This document shows positions 24,712 through 35,101 of a DNA stretch of 42,757 nt, in pieces. The stretch is from Sulfuritalea sp. (lineage in GTDB: Bacteria; Pseudomonadota; Gammaproteobacteria; Burkholderiales; Rhodocyclaceae). The notes under the pieces are model-generated. The model did not search any database. It was not told where the DNA came from and saw only the letters and a list, made by a program, of their open reading frames with translations. Numbering within the stretch: the first letter of the stretch is position 1; each line of letters begins with the position of its first letter. The position numbers and the translations under genes were made by a program. The DNA is taken from contig JALHPU010000010.1 in NCBI GenBank assembly GCA_022842325.1, positions 1 to 42,757 on the forward strand, read 5' to 3'.

Positions 24712-27633
24712 CTATTCCGCATCGAAGATCGCCGGCAGGATGTGATACATGCGCTGGTAGGCTTCGCCGGGTGGCTTGATCTTCACGGCGAAGTGGTCCT
24801 TTTCTGTTTTCAAATAGCCCAGACCGGAGAGCAGCTTGGCCACGGTGCGATGGTTGAAGCCCTTGCAGCATTCGGTGCGGAACACCTGCGGAAGAACCAG
24901 GTATTCGGTCACGTGGTCATCGCTCAGCATGACGGTCTGCCCCGCCAGATCCGGCGGCTCCACTACGCATCCGGTTTCCTTGTTAAGCAGCCGCCGCCAA
25001 CCCGCCCGGTTCATGACGCGGTTCGCGTGCGTGTCCTTGGCCACGGATCGCCGCCAGTCGGAGAACCGCGCCTCGCCGTGGACTTCGAGGAAGCCGCGTA
25101 CCTGCATCAGCATCACCCGTTCCTCCTGGTTGCCTTCGCCGCCTCGGTGACTCAGCCAGGCTTCGAAACAAGTGCCGGCCTGTTTCATTGACGCCCCTGC
25201 TGCCCAGCCGGTAATTCCCCATCGGGTCGCCAGTTCGCCGGCTGCGCCGACCAAGGCGCAGCGATCGGCGACCCGTAGCACCTGGTTGCCGGCCTCGTTC
25301 GTCAGGTAGCGCTCGGCAAACATCTTGCGGGCCTTCAGCAGCGTCTCCCGGATCTCGTCGGGGTCGCGCTTGACCAGCTCAGCCAGGAAGGCAGGGAAGG
25401 CCGTGCCGTGGTATTTCTTGACGGCATGCGCCAGGCGCTGCGAGAGTGCCTTCGGTGAGGCCTCGCCGTGCAATACCTCATAGATGCCGGGCGGGTTGTC
25501 GCAGACGCGGGCGGGGATCTCCGCCATGCGGCCTTCCATCCCGGCCGTGGTAGCCATGCCGACCGATGCGACGTGCGCCGCCATACCGACTTCGCCCGTC
25601 GAGAGGAACAGGATTCGGAACTTCGCCGTTTCACGCAGGCCGCCTTGCGCCCGCGCCCGGCTCTTTCCGTTCGCGTTGCCCAGCATGTAAATCGTATCGC
25701 CCAGCACCTTGGCATTGATCTGGGCAAGTTCATCCATGGCCAGCAGCGCATCGCAGTGCTGCATCGCCAGATATTCCATGCTGTTGTCGCTGGCCCGCCA
25801 TTGCTTCATGTATTCAGGGCCGCCGCATACGCTCGCTGCCACACGCAATGCCGTGGTCTTGCCGTCGCCGGATTCTCCAGAGTAGTGAATACCGCCCGAC
25901 TCGCCGCCGACCAGATCCACCAGGGGCGCGGCAAAGGCCATTGACACGGCGAAGGTGAGACGGCTGTTATCCACGCATAGGGCTGCGATCTGCTGCCGCC
26001 ATTCATCGAGGGTGCCTCGCTCGCGATAATCGGCCGCCGCCGCCCCATCTTCGAACAACCATACTTCGTCGGCTTTGCCGATCGCACGATCAGGAGTTAC
26101 GAACACTCGGCCGTCGTCGGTCTCATGCCAGCCCGTGCGATTGGTGGTGCGGGCACGGGCTTTCGGCTGCTGGGTCATCAGGTATTCCAGCAACAGCGGG
26201 CGGCCCTTGGGGGCGATCTGCAGGCCCCAGCCCCGCAGCAGTTTTTCCAGCTCGGCGCCGTCGCCGCTGAGCATGGCATCAGGGATTACCTCTCGGTGCG
26301 GCTGGCGATCGGGGTCAAGGAATTCCACCAGCTTGCCCCAGCCCTTCTGGTTCGGATCGCGGACCATCGCAATTACGTCGAGAGTGCGGCACACCCAGCG
26401 CGGCGCGATCAATTCGCCGTCTTTGCTGACGCCGACATACCAGGTGCCGCGTGCGTCGACATAGAAATGGGGGCGGGATCCAGTGTTGTCTTCGCTTGCC
26501 GTGTCGCCGGCGCCGACTTTTGCAGCATTGGACGCGACAGGGGGCAGAGCGGCCTTCTCGAATACCGGGAAGGCATCTGACAGCGCTGCCAGGCGCTCGG
26601 CAACCAGGGCGGCGGTGAAGCCCTCATCTACCGCGTTGGCGGCGTCCCATCCATCGGGCAGGGCCTCGCGTTGCGTGCCGTCAGGCAAGGTCAGGAACAC
26701 CGCCGAATTCAGCCGGCGAATATCGGCCGCGCCGGCTGCGTGCAGACGTTTCGACACTTCAGAGGCATATGCTTCGCCGGCGGCGTCGGCATCCGGCGCC
26801 AGCACACAGCGCCGCCCCGCCAGCGGGGACCAGTCGGATTTATCCGCCGCCTTCGCCCCGTTCGGACTGGTGATGGCGACATGATTGGGAAACAGCCGTG
26901 CCGCTGCGTCGGCGGCCAGCTCGCCTTCGGTAATCACAACATCAGCACCAGGGCGAGCGGCGAGGCGGTCAAGGCCATACAGCGGGCGCGGCTGATCAAC
27001 CCCCAGCCAGCGCCATTCCAGCTTCCCCCCCGGCATGCGGCGCAGGCTCAAGGGGCGGATTTCCTTGCCGCCTTCTGCCTGGTCGAAACGGCACACCAGG
27101 AACAGCAGCCGGTCGGCTTCATCGCGGTATTCCCAGGAATGCGACGGTGCGCCTAGCTTGGGATGGCGCTGGGGTCGGGCCGGCGCATCGTCGGGCACGG
27201 GTAGCACGCACTCCCCGGCCGAATGGGCCGCGCCCGTTTCCAGGCCGTGGCGGGGTTTTCGTGGGGCGGCCGGTGCCTTCTCCTTGCCGGCCTCGCCTGC
27301 GGCCTGCGGTGCCGTACCCTTGCCAGCCGGAACCGCAATGCCGAAGTGTTGCGCCAGTCGGCGCGCCGCGTCGGATTGCTTTTCGTCAGCCAGGTATGCT
27401 GCCAGGGACACCAGATCAAGGCCACTCGCGCCGATGGCGAAATCGCCCCAGGCGCCGGTGGTGGTGTTGATGCTGAAACTCCCCGGCGAGTTGTCCGGCC
27501 GGCGAGGATTCAGCGGCAGGTATTCGTGCCCCTGGTGCTTGCCCTGCGCCAGCCCGATAAATGACATCGTGTCGGCGAAGCTGGCCAGGGCGGCGGCGGC
27601 AATACGCGGAATCCATTCGCCGGCCGAAGTCAT
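24712..27633 (-). CDS. TOPRIM primase with DUF927-type helicase domain
   Basis: A 973-residue protein, probably the island's replication enzyme. Residues about 30-100 look like an N-terminal primase-associated region (GASGLDLVSLAAYLADEKQSDAARRLAQHFGI). At about 230-330 is a TOPRIM-like stretch (DVVITEGELAADAAARLFP, then LAPDADAAG). From about 550 to 800 is a DUF927 P-loop ATPase with Walker A GESGDGKT near 586 and DALLAMDEL as Walker B. Such fusions serve self-replication of satellites, prophages and integrative elements, as the alpha protein does in P4. A copy of the dispersed motif (KVGAGDT, about residue 374) sits in the linker between the two halves. The ATG at 27633 has AGGAG upstream. 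Confidence 0.85.
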   Translation of the reverse strand: MTSAGEWIPRIAAAALASFADTMSFIGLAQGKHQGHEYLPLNPRRPDNSPGSFSINTTTGAWGDFAIGASGLDLVSLAAYLADEKQSDAARRLAQHFGIAVPAGKGTAPQAAGEAGKEKAPAAPRKPRHGLETGAAHSAGECVLPVPDDAPARPQRHPKLGAPSHSWEYRDEADRLLFLVCRFDQAEGGKEIRPLSLRRMPGGKLEWRWLGVDQPRPLYGLDRLAARPGADVVITEGELAADAAARLFPNHVAITSPNGAKAADKSDWSPLAGRRCVLAPDADAAGEAYASEVSKRLHAAGAADIRRLNSAVFLTLPDGTQREALPDGWDAANAVDEGFTAALVAERLAALSDAFPVFEKAALPPVASNAAKVGAGDTASEDNTGSRPHFYVDARGTWYVGVSKDGELIAPRWVCRTLDVIAMVRDPNQKGWGKLVEFLDPDRQPHREVIPDAMLSGDGAELEKLLRGWGLQIAPKGRPLLLEYLMTQQPKARARTTNRTGWHETDDGRVFVTPDRAIGKADEVWLFEDGAAAADYRERGTLDEWRQQIAALCVDNSRLTFAVSMAFAAPLVDLVGGESGGIHYSGESGDGKTTALRVAASVCGGPEYMKQWRASDNSMEYLAMQHCDALLAMDELAQINAKVLGDTIYMLGNANGKSRARAQGGLRETAKFRILFLSTGEVGMAAHVASVGMATTAGMEGRMAEIPARVCDNPPGIYEVLHGEASPKALSQRLAHAVKKYHGTAFPAFLAELVKRDPDEIRETLLKARKMFAERYLTNEAGNQVLRVADRCALVGAAGELATRWGITGWAAGASMKQAGTCFEAWLSHRGGEGNQEERVMLMQVRGFLEVHGEARFSDWRRSVAKDTHANRVMNRAGWRRLLNKETGCVVEPPDLAGQTVMLSDDHVTEYLVLPQVFRTECCKGFNHRTVAKLLSGLGYLKTEKDHFAVKIKPPGEAYQRMYHILPAIFDAE
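26501..26518 (-). repeat. Dispersed 18-bp motif, copy inside the island primase gene
   Basis: Perfect minus-strand AGTCGGCGCCGGCGACAC, sense to the gene, encoding VGAGDT. Its presence in a mobile element means that the motif either spread after the island arrived or that the island has long lived in genomes using this motif. Confidence 0.75.
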
Positions 27634-27673
27634 GGCGCATCTGCTCCTGAAGGGGGATTGAGGATGTCGGCCA

Positions 27674-28060
27674 TCAGGCATGCCCTCCCGCTGGGCTCAT
27701 CAGCGCCAGCGCCGCATCTGTCCCCGCCCGTGCCTCAGCGATCAGCTTTTCGCTTACCTGGTTGCCATTGGCTCGCATTTCGGTAGTGCATCGGCCACAG
27801 AGCAGCCACGCAGTGATGCACAGCATGCTGCCGACAGCGCAGTGAGTAACCCGCCCAATGCCGCGCCACTTGCGCACCGCGTTGAATGGCTTTTCACACT
27901 GACCGCAGCGCTCACCGAATCCATCGCGGATCAACTCGGCCGCCAGGGCCTTACTTGTTTCACCGTGAAGCGGCAGAAGTGAGAGTCGCGGGTCGCCGGT
28001 CCCTTCGCGAACAGTCCATTGCATGGGACCGCGCCGCGGTGCTTTTTCGTGGTTGGCCAT
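27674..28060 (-). CDS. Hypothetical island protein with cysteine pairs
   Basis: 128 residues from the ATG at 28060, which has GGGGG about eight bases upstream. A GTG two codons earlier (28066) overlaps the previous stop and is an equal candidate. It contains CGQCEKPF, HCAVGSMLC and LLCGRC, so a zinc-binding fold is likely. The C-terminal half is helical. I recognise no family. It precedes the primase-helicase gene by 40 bp. Confidence 0.6.
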   Translation of the reverse strand: MANHEKAPRRGPMQWTVREGTGDPRLSLLPLHGETSKALAAELIRDGFGERCGQCEKPFNAVRKWRGIGRVTHCAVGSMLCITAWLLCGRCTTEMRANGNQVSEKLIAEARAGTDAALALMSPAGGHA

Positions 28061-28062
28061 GG

Positions 28063-28638
28063 TCACACCCCCACGTCATCGGATGTTTCGCTTAGCCAAA
28101 GGTCATCGGCGCCCGGATCTATGCCCGTGGTCACGATCGCTCTCGCCCGCTCGGTCAAACGGGCATTCGTGAGGGCATCAACATTGGCGATGATCGCGGG
28201 CAGGCGCCCAGGGTGCAGCAGGGCGATCTTCCCGAACTCATTAACACGGCGCAGGAAGGTTTCCCGTGTGGCCCATGCCCTGGGTGATAGCGGCAACATC
28301 AGGTCAATGACGCTGGAGATATGACTCAAGGGCTCGACATCGCAATGCAGCCCTTGGTCTTGTTGTCCCCTTGTGCGCAACAGCTTGAGATAGGCATCGC
28401 CGATCAATACCCCAAGCGATACGGGTCCGAGGCCCAAGGTATCCACCGCGCCATCAGGTAATTCCATTGGCGCCTTGCCAATGGCGCTGAGCGTCAGCAG
28501 CCGCAGGTTGGGGAACTGTCCCAGGTGCGCCGGTGCATGCCCCTCGCCGATGCGAAACTCACACGAGGGAAACTGCGAGGCGGAAGCATCGGGAGTTGCC
28601 GTCGGTGATACGGCGGCCGGTTTGGCGGTATGAGTCAT
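28063..28638 (-). CDS. Hypothetical island protein (191 residues)
   Basis: The N-terminal 25 residues are Ala/Pro/Thr-rich and probably disordered. The rest looks globular (PNLRLLTLSAIGKAPMELPDGAVDTLGLGPVSLGVLIGDAYLKLL, and AWATRETFLRRVNEFGKIALLHPGRL). No motif known to me. The ATG overlaps the stop of the upstream zinc-ribbon gene (ATGA) and its own stop overlaps the GTG/ATG region of the next gene, so it is part of a coupled set. Confidence 0.65.
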   Translation of the reverse strand: MTHTAKPAAVSPTATPDASASQFPSCEFRIGEGHAPAHLGQFPNLRLLTLSAIGKAPMELPDGAVDTLGLGPVSLGVLIGDAYLKLLRTRGQQDQGLHCDVEPLSHISSVIDLMLPLSPRAWATRETFLRRVNEFGKIALLHPGRLPAIIANVDALTNARLTERARAIVTTGIDPGADDLWLSETSDDVGV

Positions 28639-28877
28639 TCCGCCTCCCTTGGTGCGAGCATACGTGGCGCAGCGGTGCGAAGCACTGCGAGCGCGGCTTC
28701 CGGACTTTGCTTCGCCTTCCCGGTGCAGCCGAGGCAGATCGGCCCTCGGAGCGTGATGTTGACGCCGGGATTGACGGTGATGGAAATCGAGACATTCCCG
28801 GCGTTGTCGCGGCGGGCAACCTGATAACCGCAGGCGACACAGGGCGCGGTGCCTGGTGGGATGGGGCGGGTATTCAT
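28635..28877 (-). CDS. Small zinc-ribbon island protein
   Basis: 80 residues with two CxxC pairs, CVACG near residue 13 and CLGC near residue 48, separated by a beta-rich stretch (NVSISITVNPGVNITLRGPI). The arrangement is a classic small zinc ribbon, common in phage regulators. Coupled by ATGA to the 191-residue gene. It follows the AlpA-like gene after seven bases, so regulator and ribbon protein are probably on one transcript. Confidence 0.65.
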   Translation of the reverse strand: MNTRPIPPGTAPCVACGYQVARRDNAGNVSISITVNPGVNITLRGPICLGCTGKAKQSPEAALAVLRTAAPRMLAPREAE

Positions 28878-28884
28878 GGCCGCC

Positions 28885-29130
28885 TCACGCCGCTTGGCGG
28901 TCTGAGTTTCGGCTCTGCTCGATCTTCCTTGCGATGTAGGCTTGCACCTCGGATTGGACCCACCGAACCGAAGTGCTGCCGACAGTTATCGGCTTGGGGA
29001 AATCCTTGTCATAGCGGGGTGACTTCGGGTTGAGGCGCTCATAGATCGCATTGCGTCCCAAGCGTGTAAGCCGCTCAACATCCTGCCGGCGAAGAAGTGC
29101 CTCTTCGGGAGTTGCTACAAATTCGGCCAT
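28885..29130 (-). CDS. AlpA-family transcriptional regulator
   Basis: An 81-residue DNA-binding protein. LLRRQDVERLTRLGRNAIYERL is the MerR-like helix-turn-helix of AlpA/excisionase-like proteins, followed by FPKPITVGSTSVRWVQSEVQAYIARKIEQ, the family's wing and C-terminal helix. AlpA was described in E. coli as an activator of a cryptic prophage integrase; relatives in P4-like satellites (Vis/AlpA) control the late switch or excision. The ATG at 29130 follows AAGGAAAAGG. A 92-bp upstream gap may hold its promoter. Confidence 0.88.
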   Translation of the reverse strand: MAEFVATPEEALLRRQDVERLTRLGRNAIYERLNPKSPRYDKDFPKPITVGSTSVRWVQSEVQAYIARKIEQSRNSDRQAA

Positions 29131-29222
29131 TTCCTTTTCCTTTAGAAAGGAGCACATCGGATTTGATGTGCATTGCCGAATGGTCTAATGCCGTTAAATT
29201 TCCGACTATCGAAAAACCGCCG

Positions 29223-29951
29223 CTACTCGTCGGCGTTTTTCTGTCTCTTTGCGATACGCTTGATCATCCCCACCATCGCATCGTCGCTATCGCGTGCCAA
29301 TTTCAACCAGTAATCCATACGGCCATCCTTGAGGCCGCCAAGCTGGAACACTGCGCGAAGACATTGCGCTGCAAAGCCCGAATCGCTGATGGTGAAGGGA
29401 ATGCCGCTTTGAAAAAAAGTCCCCTCAACAGCTAAGGCGGTACGCAGCATAAAGTTGAAGTCGTATATCGGGAGTTCATCTGCTGCCGCTCGCACACCGC
29501 ACGAAAACGCTGCAAGTTCCGGCAAAATTTCCGCGCGAAGACTGGCGGCTGAAAAGACGGCGTGCATCCCCGGATGCAATGGATTGACGCCGATGTTATT
29601 AGCTTCGACTTCCTCCATGCCTCGCCATAAGGCGAAGCCAAGGGCAGCAGAATCGACTCCTTCAATTGCTTTGTGTAAGTTTTCCATGGCCACAGCCAAC
29701 GCTCGAACCTTCTCCCGCCGCCTCTTCTGTTCGGGCGGATGAGTGCGCTTAAACTCCGGAATGCCGGCGGCGTAACCCTCAAGCGTGCGGACGAAGATTT
29801 CCGCTTCGTGCTCATCCTGTTGCAGACAACAATCCGGGTTGGCCTTCCGGAATTTCTCGGCAAACTCTTCGCGCAGTTTTCGCCGCAATACATCATCAAG
29901 CCGCAGCGGCGCGGGGATGTAGTCTCGGCTATTGGAGTCATCGGTATCCAT
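29223..29951 (-). CDS. Hypothetical island protein (242 residues)
   Basis: The ATG is preceded by GGGAGGGG, an excellent ribosome site. The N-terminal 100 residues are charged and helical (LRRKLREEFAEKFRKANPDCCLQQDEHEAEIFVRTLEGYAAG). The middle and end are more hydrophobic but have no clear membrane span. I see no catalytic motif and do not recognise the family. It stands alone between the AlpA-like gene and the 112-residue gene, with about 90-110 bp on either side, so it may have its own promoter. Confidence 0.65.
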   Translation of the reverse strand: MDTDDSNSRDYIPAPLRLDDVLRRKLREEFAEKFRKANPDCCLQQDEHEAEIFVRTLEGYAAGIPEFKRTHPPEQKRRREKVRALAVAMENLHKAIEGVDSAALGFALWRGMEEVEANNIGVNPLHPGMHAVFSAASLRAEILPELAAFSCGVRAAADELPIYDFNFMLRTALAVEGTFFQSGIPFTISDSGFAAQCLRAVFQLGGLKDGRMDYWLKLARDSDDAMVGMIKRIAKRQKNADE

Positions 29952-30060
29952 GCCCCTCCCTTCGGGGTAGCCCTTGATCCAGGATCGCCGCGCCGGCCGG
30001 GTAAGGGTGCCCGGTGTTCGCCTTTGGGGATCAGCCGCCGGCTAGGCGTGGCGAAGACAA

Positions 30061-30399
30061 TTAGTCTTGAACTGCAAAGCGATCGATAAGCACCAAGCGC
30101 TCTTCGTTGGTCATGGAAGACAGCGGAAGCCATCCACCGGGATCAATATTCGGCGTTCCGGTTGTTGCGATCGTATGGATGTACTCAGCCAAGGTCGCGA
30201 CGATGCCCTCCTGCTCTGGCGTCATGGGACCAAGGGCCGCGACCAGGGCACGTGCGTCCGCGAGCTGTTTTCCATAGTATCCGGCCATAGTCGGGTCGTC
30301 GTCCTCGCCATGCTCCGCCGACTGTTCGAGCTTGCGCAGTGCACCCATACACTTAAGGGCTCCGGCGATGCGGGAGGCATTGATTGTATTGGCGCTCAT
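30061..30399 (-). CDS. Small island protein, unknown (112 residues)
   Basis: Acidic, helical protein (ASRIAGALKCMGALRKLEQSAEHGEDDDPTMAGYYGKQLADARALVAAL). Its ATG overlaps the stop of the 79-residue gene (ATGA). No known motif. It ends 109 bp before the start of the 242-residue gene in the same direction. Confidence 0.6.
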   Translation of the reverse strand: MSANTINASRIAGALKCMGALRKLEQSAEHGEDDDPTMAGYYGKQLADARALVAALGPMTPEQEGIVATLAEYIHTIATTGTPNIDPGGWLPLSSMTNEERLVLIDRFAVQD

Positions 30400-30635
30400 G
30401 CTGCACCGCCATTCTGAGCCATCCGTGCCGCATCAGCCTGGTTGATCTGCGCAATAGCGGTTTCCGTTTTACTAATAATCAAGCGCGTCAGACGATAGGC
30501 ATCGGCCGCGTTTTCTGCGCTCGATTTGAGTTCGAGAATTCCATTCGCGCCAGCCGCCAATGCTCGAATGTCAAACAGGGTGTTGAGTGCTTGGGATATG
30601 GAAGAATCTACGCTGTTACTATCGGAATTAGCCAT
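30396..30635 (-). CDS. Small island protein, unknown (79 residues)
   Basis: Mostly helical protein (ISQALNTLFDIRALAAGANGILELKSSAENAADAYRLTRLIISKTETAIAQI). The ATG has AGGAG seven to eight bases upstream. Coupled to the 112-residue gene. Unknown function. Confidence 0.6.
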   Translation of the reverse strand: MANSDSNSVDSSISQALNTLFDIRALAAGANGILELKSSAENAADAYRLTRLIISKTETAIAQINQADAARMAQNGGAA

Positions 30636-30668
30636 GCTTGCATCTCCTTGTAAGGTGCTTCGTGGTTA

Positions 30669-30710
30669 GGGGTCGCCGAGTGTCTCACCACTCGCCGGCC
30701 CCGCTTTTTT
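30669..30710 (+). terminator. Plus-strand hairpin with T-run inside the island
   Basis: GGGGTCGCCGAGTG, loop TCTCAC, CACTCGCCGGCCCC, then GCTTTTTT. The stem has one mismatch and one wobble pair. The T-run is on the plus strand, opposite to every island gene, so it would stop rightward transcription toward the integrase. No plus-strand gene is recognised nearby. Confidence 0.6.
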
Positions 30711-30729
30711 GCCTTGCGGCGAAATCAGT

Positions 30730-30915
30730 TCATCGTGAATCCTTGTACTTCCGCGCCTGCTTTTCTCGGTCGCGCCTTATAAAGTCCATCACCAGGGGAA
30801 CAGCAGCTGATGCGACTAGCATCGCGTCCGGCTTGTTCGCCGATGTGATGACGATCGGCCGGCGAGGCCTGCCCGCCTTTGTCCCTTGTCGATACGTTTG
30901 CACAGGCCGGACCAT
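30730..30915 (-). CDS. Possible small basic protein after the integrase
   Basis: 61 residues, strongly basic at both ends with a hydrophobic middle (AMLVASAAVPLVMDFI). The ATG is eight bases after the integrase stop. No clear ribosome site. It could be a real small gene coupled to int or a chance frame; no family recognised. Confidence 0.35.
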   Translation of the reverse strand: MVRPVQTYRQGTKAGRPRRPIVITSANKPDAMLVASAAVPLVMDFIRRDREKQARKYKDSR

Positions 30916-30923
30916 GGCCGGAC

Positions 30924-32150
30924 TCAGGCGCAGCGCAGCGAGATGATTTCCGCCCCGGCCTTGATCTTGTCCAAGTAGTCAGCCCAGCCCTGCATCATCT
31001 TGACGCGCTCTCCCAGGTACTCGGCACGGTTGTACGCGCCCCGTACCTCGTCGCGCTCGCAGTGCGCCAGCTGGCGCTCAATCACGTCAGGCCGCTGGCC
31101 CTGCTCGTTCAGCATGGTGGAAGCCACGGCACGGAAGCCGTGCCCGGTCATCCTGCCCTTGTAGCCCAGGCGGTAGAGTGCGAAAAGCATGGTGTTGTTG
31201 CTCATGGGCTTGTCACGATTGCGGCCGGGGAACACGTAGCGGCTTTTTCCGGCAAGCGACTTCAGCTCACCCAGGATGGTGAGGGCCTGCGACGAGAGCG
31301 GGACGATATGCTCCGTGCCCATCTTCATGCGCCCGGCTGGCACTATCCACAGCCCCGCCACCAGGTCGAACTCTGACCACTCCGCCCCGATCAGCTCATT
31401 GGTACGAACGAAGGTGAGCGCCAGCAGCTGCAGGGCGTACATAGTTTGCTTGTCACCCATCGCGCCATAGGTATCGATCGCTCGCAGAAGCCCGGGGACT
31501 TCCTCCGGCCTGACGGCAGCCTGGTGCTTTTTGACGTGGGGGGTCAGGGCGCCGCGCAGATCGGCGGCAACGTCTCGCTTGCAGCGCCCCGTTGCGATGC
31601 CATAGCGGAACACCTGTCCACACGCCTGCATCAACCGGTGCGCCAGGTCATGCGCGCCGCGCTTCTCAATCTTGCGGGACATTTCCAGCAGCTCGGGTGC
31701 TTCGATCTCGGCGATCGGCCGCGCCCCAATGAACGGGAAAGCATTGACCTCGAACCGGCGGAGAACATCGTCCGCATGTTTCGGCACCCAGGTATGCAGT
31801 TGCTTGGCGTACCACTCCCGCGCTACCGCCTCGAACGAGTTTTCGGAGGCTAGCTTGCGCTGCCTCTTGTTCGCCTTCCGTTCGGCTGAAGGGTCAAGGG
31901 ATTCCCCCATGAGCTTTCGGTTATCATCACGGCGCTGCCGCGCTTCCTTCAGCCCGATTTCAGGATAGACGCCAAGGGATAGGGATTTTTCTTTGCCGGC
32001 CACCCAGTACCGCAGTCGCCAATACTTTCGACCATCGGAATACACCCACAGGTAGAGACCCGCACCATCATGCAGCTTGCGAATGCTCTTGTCCCCGCTG
32101 GTGGCGTTGTCAATTTCCTTGACGGTGAGGGTGTTTTGCTTGGCGGCCAT
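30924..32150 (-). CDS. int: P4-type tyrosine integrase
   Basis: A 408-residue site-specific recombinase. Residues 1-90 are the DUF4102-like arm-binding domain (LTVKEIDNATSGDKSIRKLHDGAGLYLWVYSDGRKYWRLRY). About 100-200 is the core-binding domain. The catalytic domain has Arg249 (TFVRTNELIGAEW), His337 and Arg340 (GHGFR), His363 (LAHCE) and the nucleophile Tyr373 (GAYNR), so all key residues are present and the enzyme is probably active. It lies 163 bp from the 3' end of tRNA-Ser, the usual place for such integrases, and TTACCACG repeats upstream of its start are likely its arm sites. Confidence 0.95.
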   Translation of the reverse strand: MAAKQNTLTVKEIDNATSGDKSIRKLHDGAGLYLWVYSDGRKYWRLRYWVAGKEKSLSLGVYPEIGLKEARQRRDDNRKLMGESLDPSAERKANKRQRKLASENSFEAVAREWYAKQLHTWVPKHADDVLRRFEVNAFPFIGARPIAEIEAPELLEMSRKIEKRGAHDLAHRLMQACGQVFRYGIATGRCKRDVAADLRGALTPHVKKHQAAVRPEEVPGLLRAIDTYGAMGDKQTMYALQLLALTFVRTNELIGAEWSEFDLVAGLWIVPAGRMKMGTEHIVPLSSQALTILGELKSLAGKSRYVFPGRNRDKPMSNNTMLFALYRLGYKGRMTGHGFRAVASTMLNEQGQRPDVIERQLAHCERDEVRGAYNRAEYLGERVKMMQGWADYLDKIKAGAEIISLRCA

Positions 32151-32208
32151 CGTGGTAACTCCAATTACACGATTTCGTTACCACCATTTTTACCACGGTT
32201 TTACCACG
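32151..32208 (+). promoter_or_regulatory. Integrase arm-type sites at the right end
   Basis: TTACCACG occurs at 32190-32197 and 32201-32208, TTACCACC at 32178-32185, and the inverted copy CGTGGTAA at 32151-32158 just before the integrase start. The same octamer occurs twice at the left end of the island. The pattern fits arm-type binding sites that may also autoregulate int. Confidence 0.6.
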
Positions 32209-32254
32209 GTTTCAATAGGTCTTATTAGGATCGCTAGGGAACGGGCTTCACGTG

Positions 32255-32280
32255 AAAAAGCCCGCAGTGTCGCGGGCTTT
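32255..32280 (-). terminator. Terminator downstream of tRNA-Ser
   Basis: Read on the minus strand: AAAGCCCGC, loop of six, GCGGGCTTT, then a T-run. A perfect nine-base stem, about 33 bases after the tRNA 3' end, between tRNA and integrase. It isolates the island from tRNA transcription. Confidence 0.85.
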
Positions 32281-32312
32281 AGGGTTATTTCGGAACGGTT
32301 AGGATGTAGAGT

Positions 32313-32402
32313 TGGCGGAGAGGGTGGGATTCGAACCCACGGATGCCTTGCGACATCGCCTGATTTCGAGTCAGGTACATTCGACCACTCTGCCACCTCT
32401 CC
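32313..32402 (-). tRNA. tRNA-Ser (anticodon CGA)
   Basis: 90 bases including CCA (encoded, TGG at 32313-32315 on the plus strand). The 5' end is GGAGAGGTGGCAGAGTGG, the anticodon arm is CCTGA-CTCGAAA-TCAGG giving anticodon CGA for UCG codons, a long variable arm (CGATGTCGCAAGGCATCCG) marks a class II tRNA, and the T-arm is GTGGGTTCGAATCCCAC. Its 3' end is the apparent target of the island integrase. Confidence 0.95.
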
Positions 32403-32463
32403 GCGAGGCGCGGATTATACCTGCGAAGCGTCGATCAATGACAGAGTTCAGGGAGGGATAGCG

Positions 32464-35101
<2,638 letters not shown>

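Larger units (their letters stand above)
16921..32336. mobile_element. Satellite-like integrated island at tRNA-Ser
   Basis: An element of about 15.4 kb between ygiQ and tRNA-Ser. The integrase lies beside the tRNA, and TTACCACG arm-type repeats occur at both ends (16997-17016 and 32151-32208). Order from the integrase: int, small unknown genes, alpA-like, more small genes, DUF927/TOPRIM primase-helicase, small genes, tape measure gene, lipoprotein gene, then a repeat-rich 1.4-kb segment. All genes are on the minus strand. There is no terminase, portal, recognised major capsid, other tail, holin or endolysin gene, so it cannot make virions alone. The integrase-AlpA-primase set recalls P4-like satellites; a large tape measure is unusual for them. 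A decayed prophage is the main alternative. The exact ends depend on the att sites, which are only inferred. Confidence 0.75.

Noticed and set aside
16921..32336. Complete inducible prophage
   Set aside because: No terminase, portal, full capsid, tail tube, baseplate or lysis gene is visible despite intact frames throughout the segment.
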